NCBI RefSeq assembly: GCF_000422365.1
Contig: NZ_AULQ01000001.1
Location: forward strand, 372,001-436,000
Source: Mesoflavibacter zeaxanthinifaciens DSM 18436
GTDB taxonomy: Bacteria > Bacteroidota > Bacteroidia > Flavobacteriales > Flavobacteriaceae
Direction: 5' to 3'
DNA length: 64,000 nucleotides
Shown here: one piece after another, positions 1-8,406 of the stretch
Position numbering within the stretch: position 1 is the stretch's first letter
How the letters are laid out: each line of letters opens with the position of its first letter
The notes under the pieces: generated by a model
Databases searched by the model: none
What the model saw: only the letters and a program-made list of their open reading frames with translations
What the model was told of the DNA's origin: nothing
Translations under genes and position numbers: made by a program

Positions 1-213
1 TCTAATTACGTTAAAAATGTAGAGTCAGTAGAAACAAACATCGTTATTTTTGAATTGTATGAAGAAACAAGCGAAAAGTTTTTGAAATCGCTTTCTGACA
101 ATAAAATTCTTATTACCAATATGGGAAATAACAAACTAAGAATGGTAACACATTTGGAAATTACTGATAATGAAGTTGATATGTTAGAAAATGTAATTAA
201 GTCACTTTTTTGA
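1..213 (+). CDS. Threonine aldolase, C-terminal fragment (5' end outside window)
   Basis: The reading frame is open from the first base and stops with TGA at 211-213, giving the last 70 residues. The segment contains RMVTHLEIT followed by an acidic helix, which matches the C-terminal small domain of low-specificity L-threonine aldolase (a PLP enzyme that splits threonine to glycine and acetaldehyde). The PLP lysine and the active site lie upstream of the window, so activity cannot be judged. No terminator follows it before the ompA-like gene. Confidence 0.7.
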   Translation, partial: SNYVKNVESVETNIVIFELYEETSEKFLKSLSDNKILITNMGNNKLRMVTHLEITDNEVDMLENVIKSLF

Positions 214-285
214 ATATAAATTTAATATTATTTAAAAGTTGCTTATGTCGTTTTTTTATGCATTTTATCGATTTTTTGGTTTTTC

Positions 286-302
286 TTAACAGTTAATGTT
301 AA
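286..302. promoter_or_regulatory. Inverted repeat TTAACA-N5-TGTTAA upstream of the OmpA gene
   Basis: This is a perfect 6-bp dyad with a 5-bp spacer, about 100 bases before the OmpA-family start. The 186-base gap (214-399) is very T-rich and has no clear TAnnTTTG element. The dyad could be an operator or only AT-rich chance; there is no second copy nearby. Confidence 0.25.
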
Positions 303-399
303 AATAAGTTTGAATAGTGCTTTTTTTGTCTGAAATTAGTTGTAAAATGCTAATTTATAGTCTTTTATTAATCTATTTATAAACTTAAATTAACAAAAA

Positions 400-2079
400 A
401 TGAAAAAAGTATTACTAACGATTTTGTCTTTTGTAGCCTGTACAGCAGTATTTGCACAAGACTTACCAACAAATCCTGAACCAGGAAAATGTTACGTTCG
501 TTGTGTTACTCCAGATGTATGGGTAAACCAAGATGTAACAGTACAAGTGGCACCAGCTTATAAAAAGCTATCTGTTGTGCCAGCTAGTTACAACACGGTA
601 ACAGAAGAAGTTATTGTGCAAAAAGCAGGAACAGAATTATCAGTAGTTCCAGCAAAGTACGAAACTCAGAATTTTGATGTAGTAGTACAAGAGGCAAGTC
701 AAAAATTAGAAATCATACCATCATCAGTTTCTTACGAAGAGGAAACTGTTGTTGTACAAGAAGCTAGCCAAAGATTAGAGGTAGTTCCAGCTGTTTACGA
801 AACTCGTACTTTTGAAGTAGTAACTCAACCAGCAACGCAACGTTTAGAGGTTATTCCTGCTAAATACGAAACAAGAGAAGAAACAGTAGTTGTTCAATCT
901 GCAAGTCAAAAATTAGAAGTAATTCCTGCTGTTTGGGGAACACAAACTATTACATATAAGAAAAGAGAATTTGGTAACACTTTAAAAGTTGTACCAGCTA
1001 AATTTACTTCTAGTTACCAAGTTATAGAGGTTAAACCTGCAACTGCAAAGTGGGAAATGAGCGATACACCAGCTGCAGAGTGCCAATCAAGTGATCCTAA
1101 CGATTGTAGATACTGGTGTTATAAAAGTGTACCAGCACAAAACATTACAATAAATACTACTGAATTAGCTTCAGATGCTTCTGTAATAACTACTCCAGGA
1201 TGTGATAATTCTAATGGAGGAGCAGATGATTGTGGTATGGCTACTTATACTCAAAAAGTTATAGAAACTCCTGCAACAACAAGAGTTATTGATATTCCTG
1301 CTGTTACAAAAACAGTTAAGAAAACAGTAATGGTTACTCCTCCAACGACAAGAGTTATCGAAGTGCCTGCAAAAACTAAAACTATGGAGCGTGTTGTAAT
1401 GGTTACACCTCCTACAACAAGAGTTATAGATATTCCTGCTGTTACAAAAACAGTTAAGAAAAAAATCATTACTCCAGAAACAACTCGTGTAGTTACCATT
1501 CCAGAAGTTACTCAAACAATGAAGCGTGTGGTTATGTCTACACCTCCAACTACAAGAACTATAGATATAGCTGAGAAACGTTCTACAATCAAGAAAACTG
1601 TTTTAGCTTCAGATGCTAGAGTAGAAGAGTCTGTTGTACCGGCTGTTAATAAGACAGTTACAAAAGAAGTTTTACAAACTAAAGGAGGTTTAACAACGTG
1701 GAAAGAAGTTGACTGTAAGTTAGTAGAATATAATGACCTTAACATAAACTGGAATTTAGGTTCTGCAACTTTAACACCTGCAGCAAAAGCAGAGATAGAT
1801 GCTAAATTATTACCAGTATTAGCAGATGGTGTATCTGTAGAGATTGCTTCTCATACAGACTCAAGAGGATCTAAAGAATCTAATAGATTATTATCAGAGA
1901 GAAGAGCACAAGCTGTAACTAATTATTTAATTTCTAAAGGAATTAATTCTTCAAGAATTACTTCTAACGGTTATGGTGAGTCAAGATTAACTAACAGATG
2001 TTCTGATGGTGTATCTTGCACAGAAAGAGAACACTTAGCAAACAGACGTACTCAGTTTAGAGTTATCAACTCTAAATAA
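400..2079 (+). CDS. OmpA-family outer-membrane/peptidoglycan-binding protein with two 23-residue repeat arrays
   Basis: The protein has 559 residues. A signal peptide covers residues 1-20 (cleavage after AFAQ). Residues 48-208 hold seven copies and residues 287-423 six copies of a 23-residue unit of the form VxVxxAxxRxxxxPAxxxT. The first array is glutamate-rich and the second lysine/arginine-rich. Between them (about 220-285) lies a segment with six cysteines. Residues 441-559 form a C-terminal OmpA domain: the NxNWNLGSATL strand, the SHTDSRGS peptidoglycan-binding motif and the LSERRA-NYLISKGI helix region. Family knowledge puts the OmpA domain in the periplasm, holding meso-DAP of peptidoglycan. 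The repeats probably form an extended stalk between wall and outer membrane. A strong terminator follows directly. The family call is firm; the function of the repeats is not known. Confidence 0.85.
   Translation: MKKVLLTILSFVACTAVFAQDLPTNPEPGKCYVRCVTPDVWVNQDVTVQVAPAYKKLSVVPASYNTVTEEVIVQKAGTELSVVPAKYETQNFDVVVQEASQKLEIIPSSVSYEEETVVVQEASQRLEVVPAVYETRTFEVVTQPATQRLEVIPAKYETREETVVVQSASQKLEVIPAVWGTQTITYKKREFGNTLKVVPAKFTSSYQVIEVKPATAKWEMSDTPAAECQSSDPNDCRYWCYKSVPAQNITINTTELASDASVITTPGCDNSNGGADDCGMATYTQKVIETPATTRVIDIPAVTKTVKKTVMVTPPTTRVIEVPAKTKTMERVVMVTPPTTRVIDIPAVTKTVKKKIITPETTRVVTIPEVTQTMKRVVMSTPPTTRTIDIAEKRSTIKKTVLASDARVEESVVPAVNKTVTKEVLQTKGGLTTWKEVDCKLVEYNDLNINWNLGSATLTPAAKAEIDAKLLPVLADGVSVEIASHTDSRGSKESNRLLSERRAQAVTNYLISKGINSSRITSNGYGESRLTNRCSDGVSCTEREHLANRRTQFRVINSK
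541..1023 (+). repeat. Acidic array: seven 23-codon tandem repeats
   Basis: Leucine or equivalent residues fall at 57, 80, 103, 126, 149, 172 and 195 of the OmpA-family protein, an exact 69-base period. Units read like VVVQEASQRLEVVPAVYET with mostly E and Q at variable positions. The DNA copies are diverged, so this is an old protein repeat and not a recent expansion. Confidence 0.85.
1258..1668 (+). repeat. Basic array: six 23-codon tandem repeats of the same unit
   Basis: Arginines at residues 295, 318, 341, 363 and 386, plus a sixth degenerate unit at 409, repeat with a 23-residue period (one unit is 22). Units read like VMVTPPTTRVIDIPAVTKT. They align with the acidic array through the shared V-x-V, R and PA positions but carry K/R at variable positions. 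Some units are near-identical at DNA level, for example 1277-1320 and 1418-1460. Confidence 0.85.
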
Positions 2080-2102
2080 GAGTAGAAAGACATAATAAAA
2101 AA

Positions 2103-2127
2103 GGAAGCCATTTGGCTTCCTTTTTTT
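2103..2127. terminator. Intrinsic terminator shared by the OmpA and YbaB genes
   Basis: GGAAGCC (2103-2109) pairs with GGCTTCC (2114-2120) over an ATTT loop, followed by seven T. A-rich sequence on the other side makes it usable from both strands; it sits between convergent genes. Confidence 0.9.
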
Positions 2128-2137
2128 GTTTACACTA

Positions 2138-2461
2138 TTATTTAAACATGTCCATGCCAGGTATATTTGGCATACCATCTTTAGCAACAGCAGCTACTTC
2201 TGTTTCATGTACTTCTGTAGCTTTTGTAATTGCTTTATTTAAAGTTAAAATTAAATAGTCTTCCAATTGTTCTTTGTCTTTTAGTAATGCATTATCAATG
2301 TTAATAGATTTTATCTCTCTATTGGCTGTTAATGTGACTTGCAATAGGTTGTCATTACTTTTTTCATCAACTAAAACAGTATTTAAACGCTTTTTAGTTT
2401 CTTCAACTTTTTTTTGGGTTTCTTTAAGCTTACCCATCATTCCCATTAGGTCTCCAAACAT
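2138..2461 (-). CDS. YbaB/EbfC-family nucleoid-associated DNA-binding protein
   Basis: The protein has 107 residues, the usual family length. It begins [21 protein letters not shown], the glycine/methionine-rich start and helix typical of YbaB/EbfC. A central beta region ([18 protein letters not shown]) and a second helix with ALxxK-type charge follow, and the tail is flexible (PGMDMF). Family members form tweezer-shaped dimers that bind DNA. In many bacteria the gene sits beside dnaX and recR; here it stands alone between the OmpA gene and a divergent peptidase gene. The start is clear, with 88 bases to the next gene. Confidence 0.88.
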   Translation of the reverse strand: MFGDLMGMMGKLKETQKKVEETKKRLNTVLVDEKSNDNLLQVTLTANREIKSINIDNALLKDKEQLEDYLILTLNKAITKATEVHETEVAAVAKDGMPNIPGMDMFK

Positions 2462-2563
2462 CTTTATTAGTTTTTAAATTATAACTGCAAATTTATTAAT
2501 TTCAATAGATAAATTTCAACTCAATTATTCATTAAATGATTTAGCTGTTTTGTTATTTAACTT

Positions 2564-2571
2564 TACATTTG
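2564..2571 (+). promoter_or_regulatory. -7 element TACATTTG of the S9 peptidase gene
   Basis: It is a perfect TAnnTTTG match, 26 bases before the ATG at 2598. Transcription would begin near 2577. A longer reading frame from a TTG at 2550 would overlap this element, so the later ATG is preferred. No good TTTG -33 box is seen at the usual distance. Confidence 0.55.
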
Positions 2572-2597
2572 CTTTTCCTAAAAAAAAAGAACTTAAA

Positions 2598-4667
2598 ATG
2601 ACAGATTTTAATTCTGAATTAATAGCTCCAAAAGCAAAAAAAATAAAAAAAGAGCTTACCATACATAATGATGTAAGAGTAGATAATTATTATTGGCTTA
2701 ATCAAAGAGAAGATAAAGACGTTTTAGAATACTTGAACGCAGAAAATGATTATACCAATGCAGTATTAAAATCTACAGAAAGTTTTCAGAAATCTCTTTT
2801 TGAAGAGATGAAATCTCGAATAAAAGAAGATGACCAAAGTGTACCATATAAATTTAATGGATACTGGTATATCACCAAATTTGAGCAAGGAAAAGATTAC
2901 CCAATTTACACCAGAAAAAAGGAAACTTTAGAAGCAAAAGAAGAAATTTTGTTTGATTGTAACCAAATGGCTAAAGGCTATTCATACTTTAAGTTAGGTG
3001 GTTTTTCTGTAAGTGAAGATAATACGTTAGTATCATTTTCAATAGATACTGTTAGTCGTAGACAATATACCATAAAAATTAAAAATTTAATTACTGGAGA
3101 GATTTTAGATGATACTATAGAAAATACAACGGGAAGTTCTACTTGGGCTAGTGATAATAAAACTATTTTCTATGCTAAAAAAGATGAAGTTACTTTAAGA
3201 TCGGATAAAATTTTCAGTCATAAAATAGGAGAAAAGGTTGAAGATGATAGATTGGTTTTTATTGAAGAAGATGAAACCTTTCATACATATGTTTACAAGT
3301 CTAAATCAAGAAAATACTTAATTATTGGAAGCTCTAGTACACAAACTTCTGAATATCAAATATTACCAGCTAATAATCCTGAAGGCGATTTTAAAGTGTT
3401 TCAATCTAGAGAACGAAATCTAGAATACTCTATAGCTCATTATGATGATAGTTTTTACATAATAACCAATAAAGATGGAGCGACTAATTTTAAAGTCCAA
3501 AAAACATTAGAAACAGCTACAGCAAAAGAAAATTGGGTAGATATAATACCTCACAGAGAAGACGTCCTAGTAGAAGACATTGAAATTTTTAAAAATTATT
3601 TAGTCGTTAACGAGCGTAAAAATGGACTAAACCACTTACGTATAATAAGTTGGGATAAAAAAGAAGATTACTATCTTGATTTTGAAAGCGAAACTTATAC
3701 AGCAAGCATAGGTAATAACCCAGATTTTAATAGTAATGTTTTAAGGTATACATTTAATGCATTAGCACAACCAAGTTCTGTAATAGACTATAATTTTAAG
3801 ACTAAAACTAAAGAAATTAAAAAGGAACAAGAGGTATTAGATAAAAGTTTTGATAAAAACAATTACACTTCCGAAAGGATTTGGGCGACAGCCAGAGACG
3901 GAAAAAAAATACCAATGTCTGTTGTTTATAAAAAAGGTATCAAATTAGATGGAACAAATCCTTTGCTTCAATATGCTTATGGAAGTTACGGCTCTACAAT
4001 AGATCCTTATTTTTCCACAATAAGATTAAGTCTGTTAGATAGAGGTTTTATATATGTAATAGCTCATATTAGAGGTAGCGAATACTTAGGAAGACCATGG
4101 TATGAAGATGGTAAACTTCTAAAAAAAATGAACACATTTACAGATTTTATAGATTGTTCAAAATATTTAATTGATAAAAAATATACATCTTCAGAGCATT
4201 TATACGCAATGGGAGGAAGTGCAGGAGGATTATTAATGGGAGCAGTAATAAACTTAAACCCCAAATTATATAAAGGTGTTATTGCAGCAGTACCTTTTGT
4301 AGATGTGGTAACAACTATGTTAGATGACACTATTCCATTAACCACAGGAGAGTATGACGAATGGGGTAATCCTAACAATAAAGATTATTATCATTACATG
4401 AAATCCTATTCACCGTATGATAATGTAAAAGAAAAAGAATATCCTAATTTATTAGTCACTACAGGACTACACGATTCTCAAGTACAGTATTGGGAACCAG
4501 CTAAATGGGTAGCAAAATTAAGAGAATTAAAAACAGACAATAATTTGTTATTGTTAAAAACAGACATGGATGCAGGACATGGTGGCGCATCCGGTAGATT
4601 TGAAGCTTTAAAAGAAGTTGCTTTAGAATATGCTTTTTTATTCTATTTAGAAGGAATTACCGATTAA
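2598..4667 (+). CDS. Prolyl oligopeptidase-family serine peptidase (oligopeptidase B-like, S9A)
   Basis: From the ATG at 2598 the protein has 689 residues, normal for oligopeptidase B. The N-terminal half is a beta-propeller with the family opening VRVDNYYWLNQREDKDV. The C-terminal alpha/beta-hydrolase domain carries the nucleophile serine in GGSAGG (Ser541), the aspartate in GLHDSQV and the histidine in DAGHGG. No signal peptide is seen, so it should act in the cytoplasm, cutting short peptides after basic residues if it follows the oligopeptidase B rule. The frame extends 16 codons upstream to a TTG, but that segment overlaps the promoter and I reject it. It is probably monocistronic. Confidence 0.9.
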   Translation: MTDFNSELIAPKAKKIKKELTIHNDVRVDNYYWLNQREDKDVLEYLNAENDYTNAVLKSTESFQKSLFEEMKSRIKEDDQSVPYKFNGYWYITKFEQGKDYPIYTRKKETLEAKEEILFDCNQMAKGYSYFKLGGFSVSEDNTLVSFSIDTVSRRQYTIKIKNLITGEILDDTIENTTGSSTWASDNKTIFYAKKDEVTLRSDKIFSHKIGEKVEDDRLVFIEEDETFHTYVYKSKSRKYLIIGSSSTQTSEYQILPANNPEGDFKVFQSRERNLEYSIAHYDDSFYIITNKDGATNFKVQKTLETATAKENWVDIIPHREDVLVEDIEIFKNYLVVNERKNGLNHLRIISWDKKEDYYLDFESETYTASIGNNPDFNSNVLRYTFNALAQPSSVIDYNFKTKTKEIKKEQEVLDKSFDKNNYTSERIWATARDGKKIPMSVVYKKGIKLDGTNPLLQYAYGSYGSTIDPYFSTIRLSLLDRGFIYVIAHIRGSEYLGRPWYEDGKLLKKMNTFTDFIDCSKYLIDKKYTSSEHLYAMGGSAGGLLMGAVINLNPKLYKGVIAAVPFVDVVTTMLDDTIPLTTGEYDEWGNPNNKDYYHYMKSYSPYDNVKEKEYPNLLVTTGLHDSQVQYWEPAKWVAKLRELKTDNNLLLLKTDMDAGHGGASGRFEALKEVALEYAFLFYLEGITD

Positions 4668-4681
4668 TAAAAAAAAATGCT

Positions 4682-4689
4682 TATTTTTG
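4682..4689 (+). promoter_or_regulatory. -7 element TATTTTTG before the cysteine-synthase-like gene
   Basis: It is a perfect TAnnTTTG match that predicts a start near 4695 and a leader of about 46 bases before the ATG at 4741. Confidence 0.5.
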
Positions 4690-4740
4690 TCAGGTTTTAG
4701 TAATTAAAACCAAAAAATAAGTAGCTTTTAAACAGCATTT

Positions 4741-5781
4741 ATGGAACAAAGTAAACAAGTTTTTAATAGCGCATTAGATCTAATAGGTAATACGCCGCTA
4801 ATAAAACTAAACAAAATGGCGACTGAGTTTAAAGGAAACTACCATGCTAAGGTAGAAGCTTTTAACCCAGGTCATTCTTCAAAAGATCGAATAGCATTAT
4901 ACATTATTGAACAAGCAGAAAAGCAAGGTATAATCAAACCAGGTGACACCATCATAGAAACTACTTCTGGTAACACAGGATTTAGTTTAGCAATGGTAAG
5001 TGTTATTAAAGGTTACGATTGTATTTTAGCAGTAAGTTCTAAGTCTTCAGCAGATAAAATAGACATGCTTAAAACTATGGGTGCAAAAGTATATGTTTGT
5101 CCAGCAAACGTAAGTGCAGATGACCCAAGAAGTTATTACGAAGTAGCAAAACGATTACATAGCGAGATTAAAGGATCGGTTTACATTAACCAATACTTTA
5201 ATCAACTAAATTTAGATGCACATTACAATTCTACAGGTCCAGAAATTTGGAATCAAACTGAAGGTCAAATTACACATTTAGTAGCTTGTAGTGGTACAGG
5301 AGGAACAATTTCTGGTACAGCAAAATACTTAAAAGAACAAAATCCAAACATCAAAATTATTGGTGTAGATGCTTACGGTTCAGTATTAAAAAAATACCAT
5401 GAAACACGTGAGTTTGATAAAGATGAAATCTATCCATATCGTATTGAAGGTTTAGGTAAAAATTTAATACCTACAGCTACAGATTTTGATGTTATTGATA
5501 AGTTTGTTAAAGTAACAGACGAAGAAAGTGCACATACAGCAAGAGAAATAGCATTAACAGAAGGTTTATTTGTAGGGTATACTTCTGGAGCAGCAATGCA
5601 AGCCTTAAAGCAACTAAACGAAGAGGACTACTTTAAACCAACAGACAAGGTAGTAGTTATCTTTCCTGATCATGGTTCAAGATACATGAGTAAGGTTTAT
5701 AGTGATAAATGGATGAACGACCAAGGCTTTTTTGATAGTCAAAATGAAGCAGCAGCACAAAGCATTCAATACGTTAAGTAA
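4741..5781 (+). CDS. PLP-dependent cysteine synthase / cystathionine beta-synthase-family enzyme, candidate cysteate synthase
   Basis: The protein has 346 residues, a single fold-type II PLP domain without CBS regulatory repeats. The Schiff-base lysine is Lys48 in GHSSKDR; the substrate loop TSGNTG is at residues 75-80 and the phosphate loop SGTGGTISG near 185-193. It could make cysteine or cystathionine. The next gene is a fatty-acyl/amino-acid condensing enzyme. In sulfonolipid-making Bacteroidetes this pairing supplies L-cysteate (from O-phosphoserine and sulfite) to the condensing enzyme, so cysteate synthase is a serious alternative. The sequence alone cannot settle which nucleophile it uses. 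SSKDR in place of the usual SVKDR is a small deviation from CysK. Confidence 0.8.
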   Translation: MEQSKQVFNSALDLIGNTPLIKLNKMATEFKGNYHAKVEAFNPGHSSKDRIALYIIEQAEKQGIIKPGDTIIETTSGNTGFSLAMVSVIKGYDCILAVSSKSSADKIDMLKTMGAKVYVCPANVSADDPRSYYEVAKRLHSEIKGSVYINQYFNQLNLDAHYNSTGPEIWNQTEGQITHLVACSGTGGTISGTAKYLKEQNPNIKIIGVDAYGSVLKKYHETREFDKDEIYPYRIEGLGKNLIPTATDFDVIDKFVKVTDEESAHTAREIALTEGLFVGYTSGAAMQALKQLNEEDYFKPTDKVVVIFPDHGSRYMSKVYSDKWMNDQGFFDSQNEAAAQSIQYVK

Positions 5782-5801
5782 CGTGTAAAAAATATAAAAT
5801 T

Positions 5802-5842
5802 AAAGTTAGCCATAATGAAAATTCATTTTGGTTAACTTTTTT
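5802..5842 (+). terminator. Probable terminator after the cysteine-synthase-like gene
   Basis: AAAGTTAGCC..AATGAA (5802-5819) folds onto TTCATT..GGTTAACTTT (5822-5839) with one wobble and one mismatch, then T6. It separates this gene from the next, which has its own promoter. Confidence 0.65.
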
Positions 5843-5889
5843 GTTAATAACAGATTGACAATTTATTATGCAAGAATAGTAAAATTGCC

Positions 5890-5897
5890 TAATTTTG
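5890..5897 (+). promoter_or_regulatory. -7 element TAATTTTG of the AONS/SPT-like gene
   Basis: It is a perfect TAnnTTTG match. The predicted start near 5903 leaves a leader of about 50 bases that contains the dyad at 5923-5939. Confidence 0.5.
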
Positions 5898-5922
5898 CCC
5901 AATCTAACTAAATACTAATAGC

Positions 5923-5939
5923 TTAAGCCATAGGCTTAA
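5923..5939 (+). promoter_or_regulatory. Leader hairpin/dyad TTAAGCC-ATA-GGCTTAA
   Basis: A perfect 7-bp inverted repeat with a 3-base loop lies 13 bases before the start codon of the condensing enzyme. It could be an RNA stem near the ribosome site or an operator. It is too short to call a riboswitch. Confidence 0.4.
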
Positions 5940-5952
5940 TAATCATTTAAAG

Positions 5953-7212
5953 ATGAAAGACTTATTTGAGAAAATATACAAAGACAAAGGACCGTTAGGA
6001 AAATGGGCGTCGCAAGCAGAAGGTTACTTTGTATTTCCAAAATTAGAAGGACAAATTTCTAATCGTATGAAATTTCAAGGTAAAGAAGTAATTACTTGGA
6101 GTATCAACGATTACTTAGGTTTGGCAAATCACCCAGAAGTAAGAAAGGTAGATGCAGAAGCAGCAGCAAAATATGGTTCTGCTTATCCTATGGGAGCACG
6201 TATGATGTCTGGTCACACAGATTTACACGAAAAACTTCAAAATGAATTAGCAGAATTTGTTAACAAAGAAGCGGCTTACTTATTAAATTTTGGTTACCAA
6301 GGAATGGTATCTACAGTAGATGCGTTAGTATCTAAAGACGATATTATTGTTTATGATGTAGATGCACATGCATGTATAATAGATGGAGTTAGATTACATC
6401 ATGGTAAGCGATTTACTTACAAGCATAATGATATAGAAAGTTTAGAAAAAAACTTAGAACGTGCTACAAAAATGGCAGAGCAAACAGGTGGAGGAATCTT
6501 AGTGATTTCTGAAGGTGTTTTTGGTATGCGTGGTGAGCAAGGACGTTTAAAAGAAATTGTAGCTTTAAAAGAAAAATTCAACTTTAGATTATTTGTAGAT
6601 GATGCTCATGGATTTGGAACATTAGGTGCAACAGGAGCAGGAGCAGGAGAAGAGCAAGGTGTACAAGACGATATTGATGTGTATTTTGCAACTTTTGCAA
6701 AATCTATGGCTAGTACAGGAGCATTTATTGCAGCAGATCAAGAGATTATAGATTATTTAAAATATAATTTACGTTCTCAAATGTTTGCAAAGTCTCTACA
6801 AATGCAATTAGTAGAAGGAGCTTTAAAGCGTTTAGATATGTTACGCACAATGCCTGAGTTAAAACAAAACTTATGGAAAATTGTAGACGCTTTACAATCT
6901 GGGTTAAAAGAGCGTGGTTTTGATATAGGTACTACACAAAGTTGTGTAACTCCTGTATACCTTAACGGAAGTATTCCAGAAGCTATGGCGTTAGTTAAAG
7001 ATTTAAGAGAAAATTATGGTATTTTCTGTTCTATAGTTGTTTATCCAGTAATACCAAAAGGATTAATCTTATTACGTATGATTCCTACTGCGACTCATAC
7101 TTTAGAAGATGTAAATGAAACATTAGATGCTTTTGATGCAATTAGAGAACGTCTTGTAAATGGAACTTACAAGCGTATGTCTGCAGCATTAATAAAAGCA
7201 ATGGGCGAATAA
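5953..7212 (+). CDS. AONS/serine palmitoyltransferase-family PLP acyltransferase, candidate cysteate (or serine) fatty acyltransferase
   Basis: The protein has 419 residues of the alpha-oxoamine synthase family. These enzymes condense an amino acid with an acyl thioester and lose CO2. Lys250 in FAKSMAS is the PLP lysine, Asp217 and His219 are in VDDAHGFG, and His139 in DAHAC stacks on PLP. Members include 8-amino-7-oxononanoate synthase, KBL, serine palmitoyltransferase and the cysteate acyltransferase of capnine synthesis. There is no bioA, bioD or threonine dehydrogenase nearby, which argues against biotin or threonine breakdown. The cysteine-synthase-like neighbour points to 3-ketocapnine or 3-ketosphinganine synthesis. 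No membrane segment is present, as in other soluble bacterial SPTs. The family is certain; the substrate is inferred. Confidence 0.85.
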   Translation: MKDLFEKIYKDKGPLGKWASQAEGYFVFPKLEGQISNRMKFQGKEVITWSINDYLGLANHPEVRKVDAEAAAKYGSAYPMGARMMSGHTDLHEKLQNELAEFVNKEAAYLLNFGYQGMVSTVDALVSKDDIIVYDVDAHACIIDGVRLHHGKRFTYKHNDIESLEKNLERATKMAEQTGGGILVISEGVFGMRGEQGRLKEIVALKEKFNFRLFVDDAHGFGTLGATGAGAGEEQGVQDDIDVYFATFAKSMASTGAFIAADQEIIDYLKYNLRSQMFAKSLQMQLVEGALKRLDMLRTMPELKQNLWKIVDALQSGLKERGFDIGTTQSCVTPVYLNGSIPEAMALVKDLRENYGIFCSIVVYPVIPKGLILLRMIPTATHTLEDVNETLDAFDAIRERLVNGTYKRMSAALIKAMGE

Positions 7213-7232
7213 TTTTCCCTTACATACAAAAT

Positions 7233-7269
7233 AAAAAATCCGATTTAAATATTTAAATCGGATTTTTTT
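7233..7269. terminator. Perfectly palindromic bidirectional terminator
   Basis: AATCCGATTTAAAT (7237-7250) pairs with ATTTAAATCGGATT (7251-7264), flanked by A and T runs. It serves both the condensing-enzyme gene and the convergent acyltransferase gene. Confidence 0.9.
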
Positions 7270-7271
7270 AT

Positions 7272-8390
7272 CTATAATGTTTTTCTGTAAGTGCTTCGTT
7301 TTTTTATAATTTTTGGATCAAAGTTTTTCCAGATTTTATGTATAGCTTCATTGTTTTCTAATTCTGGCGTGCGGTAACAATCTTCTATACCCTTTTCTTT
7401 AAAAATAGGGTAGTATTCGTTAAAAATAATACCGTGTACACCTTTGTTTTGATAATCAGGATGTACACCAATTAAATAAAAGTTTACGCTCTTACTTTCT
7501 TTTTTAGCTTTTAAAAGTTTTAAAAATCCAAAAGGAAATAATTTACCATTCATTTCTTTTAATGCTTCAGTAAACCTAGGCATAACAATAGCAAAAGCTA
7601 CTAGATTATTTTCTTGATCTACAACAAATTTGATGTATTCTGGATTAATAAAATTGATGTATTTTTTCTTAAAATATTCTTTTTGAATATCTGTAATTTC
7701 AACAAAGGAAGATAGTTTAGAATAAGACAGATTAAACAAGTCAAACATCTTATCTACGTAAGGCATTATCTCTTTAGTCTTAGTAAAATTAAGTGGTTTT
7801 AATTTGTAACGTCTTTTAACTAAATCCTGAATTTTACTAAAAGCTTCAGGATTTACATTACTAAATTTAAAGGTGCTTTCTATATAAGTTTTTTCAATAT
7901 TAAAGCCTAACGTTTGATAATGCTTTTGGTAATAAGGATAGTTATACCAAGTAATCATGTCGTTAGGATAATCAAACCCTTCAATCAAAACACCAACTTT
8001 ATCTAAGTTAGAGAAACCTACAGGACCTTCAACAAACTCTAAATTATTGTTCTTTCCTATCTTGATTACTTCTTCTATTAATGCTTTACTAACCTCTAAG
8101 TCATCAATAAAATCAAACCAACCAAAGCGCATTTTTTTATCGCCTTGTTTGTTTACTTCTAACCAATTAATAATCGCAGCTACACGACCAACTATTTTAC
8201 CTTCTTTGTAAGCTAATAATAATGTTGCTTCTGCATCATTAAACACAGGGTTTTTTTCAGTGTTAAAAACCTCTAATTCTTGACTTATTATTGGCGGAAT
8301 CCAATACTTACAATCGTTATAGATTTTAAAAGGAAATTTTACAAAAGCTTTATAATCTGCTTTAGACTTTACTTCTTTAATGGTTATCAT
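7272..8390 (-). CDS. GNAT-fold N-acyltransferase-like protein, candidate lipid N-acyltransferase
   Basis: The protein has 372 residues, twice the size of a simple GNAT. The N-terminal part has the family's KNPVFNDAEATLLLAY and GRVAAI strand, then FGWFDFIDD and GPVGFSNLDKVGVLIEGFD. Near residue 322 YQNKGVHGII resembles the acyl-CoA pyrophosphate loop. Database labels for such proteins are mostly uninformative. From memory, the GNAT-related ceramide synthase found in bacteria that make sphingolipids belongs to a similar group; I cannot align them here. Standing opposite the condensing enzyme, it could N-acylate the capnine or sphinganine base. It lies 16 bases downstream of an outer-membrane barrel gene on the same strand, so the two are probably cotranscribed. 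Confidence 0.7.
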   Translation of the reverse strand: MITIKEVKSKADYKAFVKFPFKIYNDCKYWIPPIISQELEVFNTEKNPVFNDAEATLLLAYKEGKIVGRVAAIINWLEVNKQGDKKMRFGWFDFIDDLEVSKALIEEVIKIGKNNNLEFVEGPVGFSNLDKVGVLIEGFDYPNDMITWYNYPYYQKHYQTLGFNIEKTYIESTFKFSNVNPEAFSKIQDLVKRRYKLKPLNFTKTKEIMPYVDKMFDLFNLSYSKLSSFVEITDIQKEYFKKKYINFINPEYIKFVVDQENNLVAFAIVMPRFTEALKEMNGKLFPFGFLKLLKAKKESKSVNFYLIGVHPDYQNKGVHGIIFNEYYPIFKEKGIEDCYRTPELENNEAIHKIWKNFDPKIIKKRSTYRKTL

Positions 8391-8406
8391 AGATTATAAA
8401 ATAGGA

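Noticed and set aside
1258-1668. CRISPR-like array from the OmpA repeats
   Set aside because: The repeats are in frame, adjacent without unique spacers, and code for a protein repeat.
1171-1745. Minus-strand open frames of 77-114 residues inside the OmpA gene
   Set aside because: They arise because the repeat codons lack stops in other frames. Their translations are low-complexity and opposite to a clear signal-peptide/OmpA protein.
2550-2597. Extended start (TTG) for the S9 peptidase
   Set aside because: It overlaps the TACATTTG promoter element, and the extra 16 residues do not match the family; ATG at 2598 fits both.
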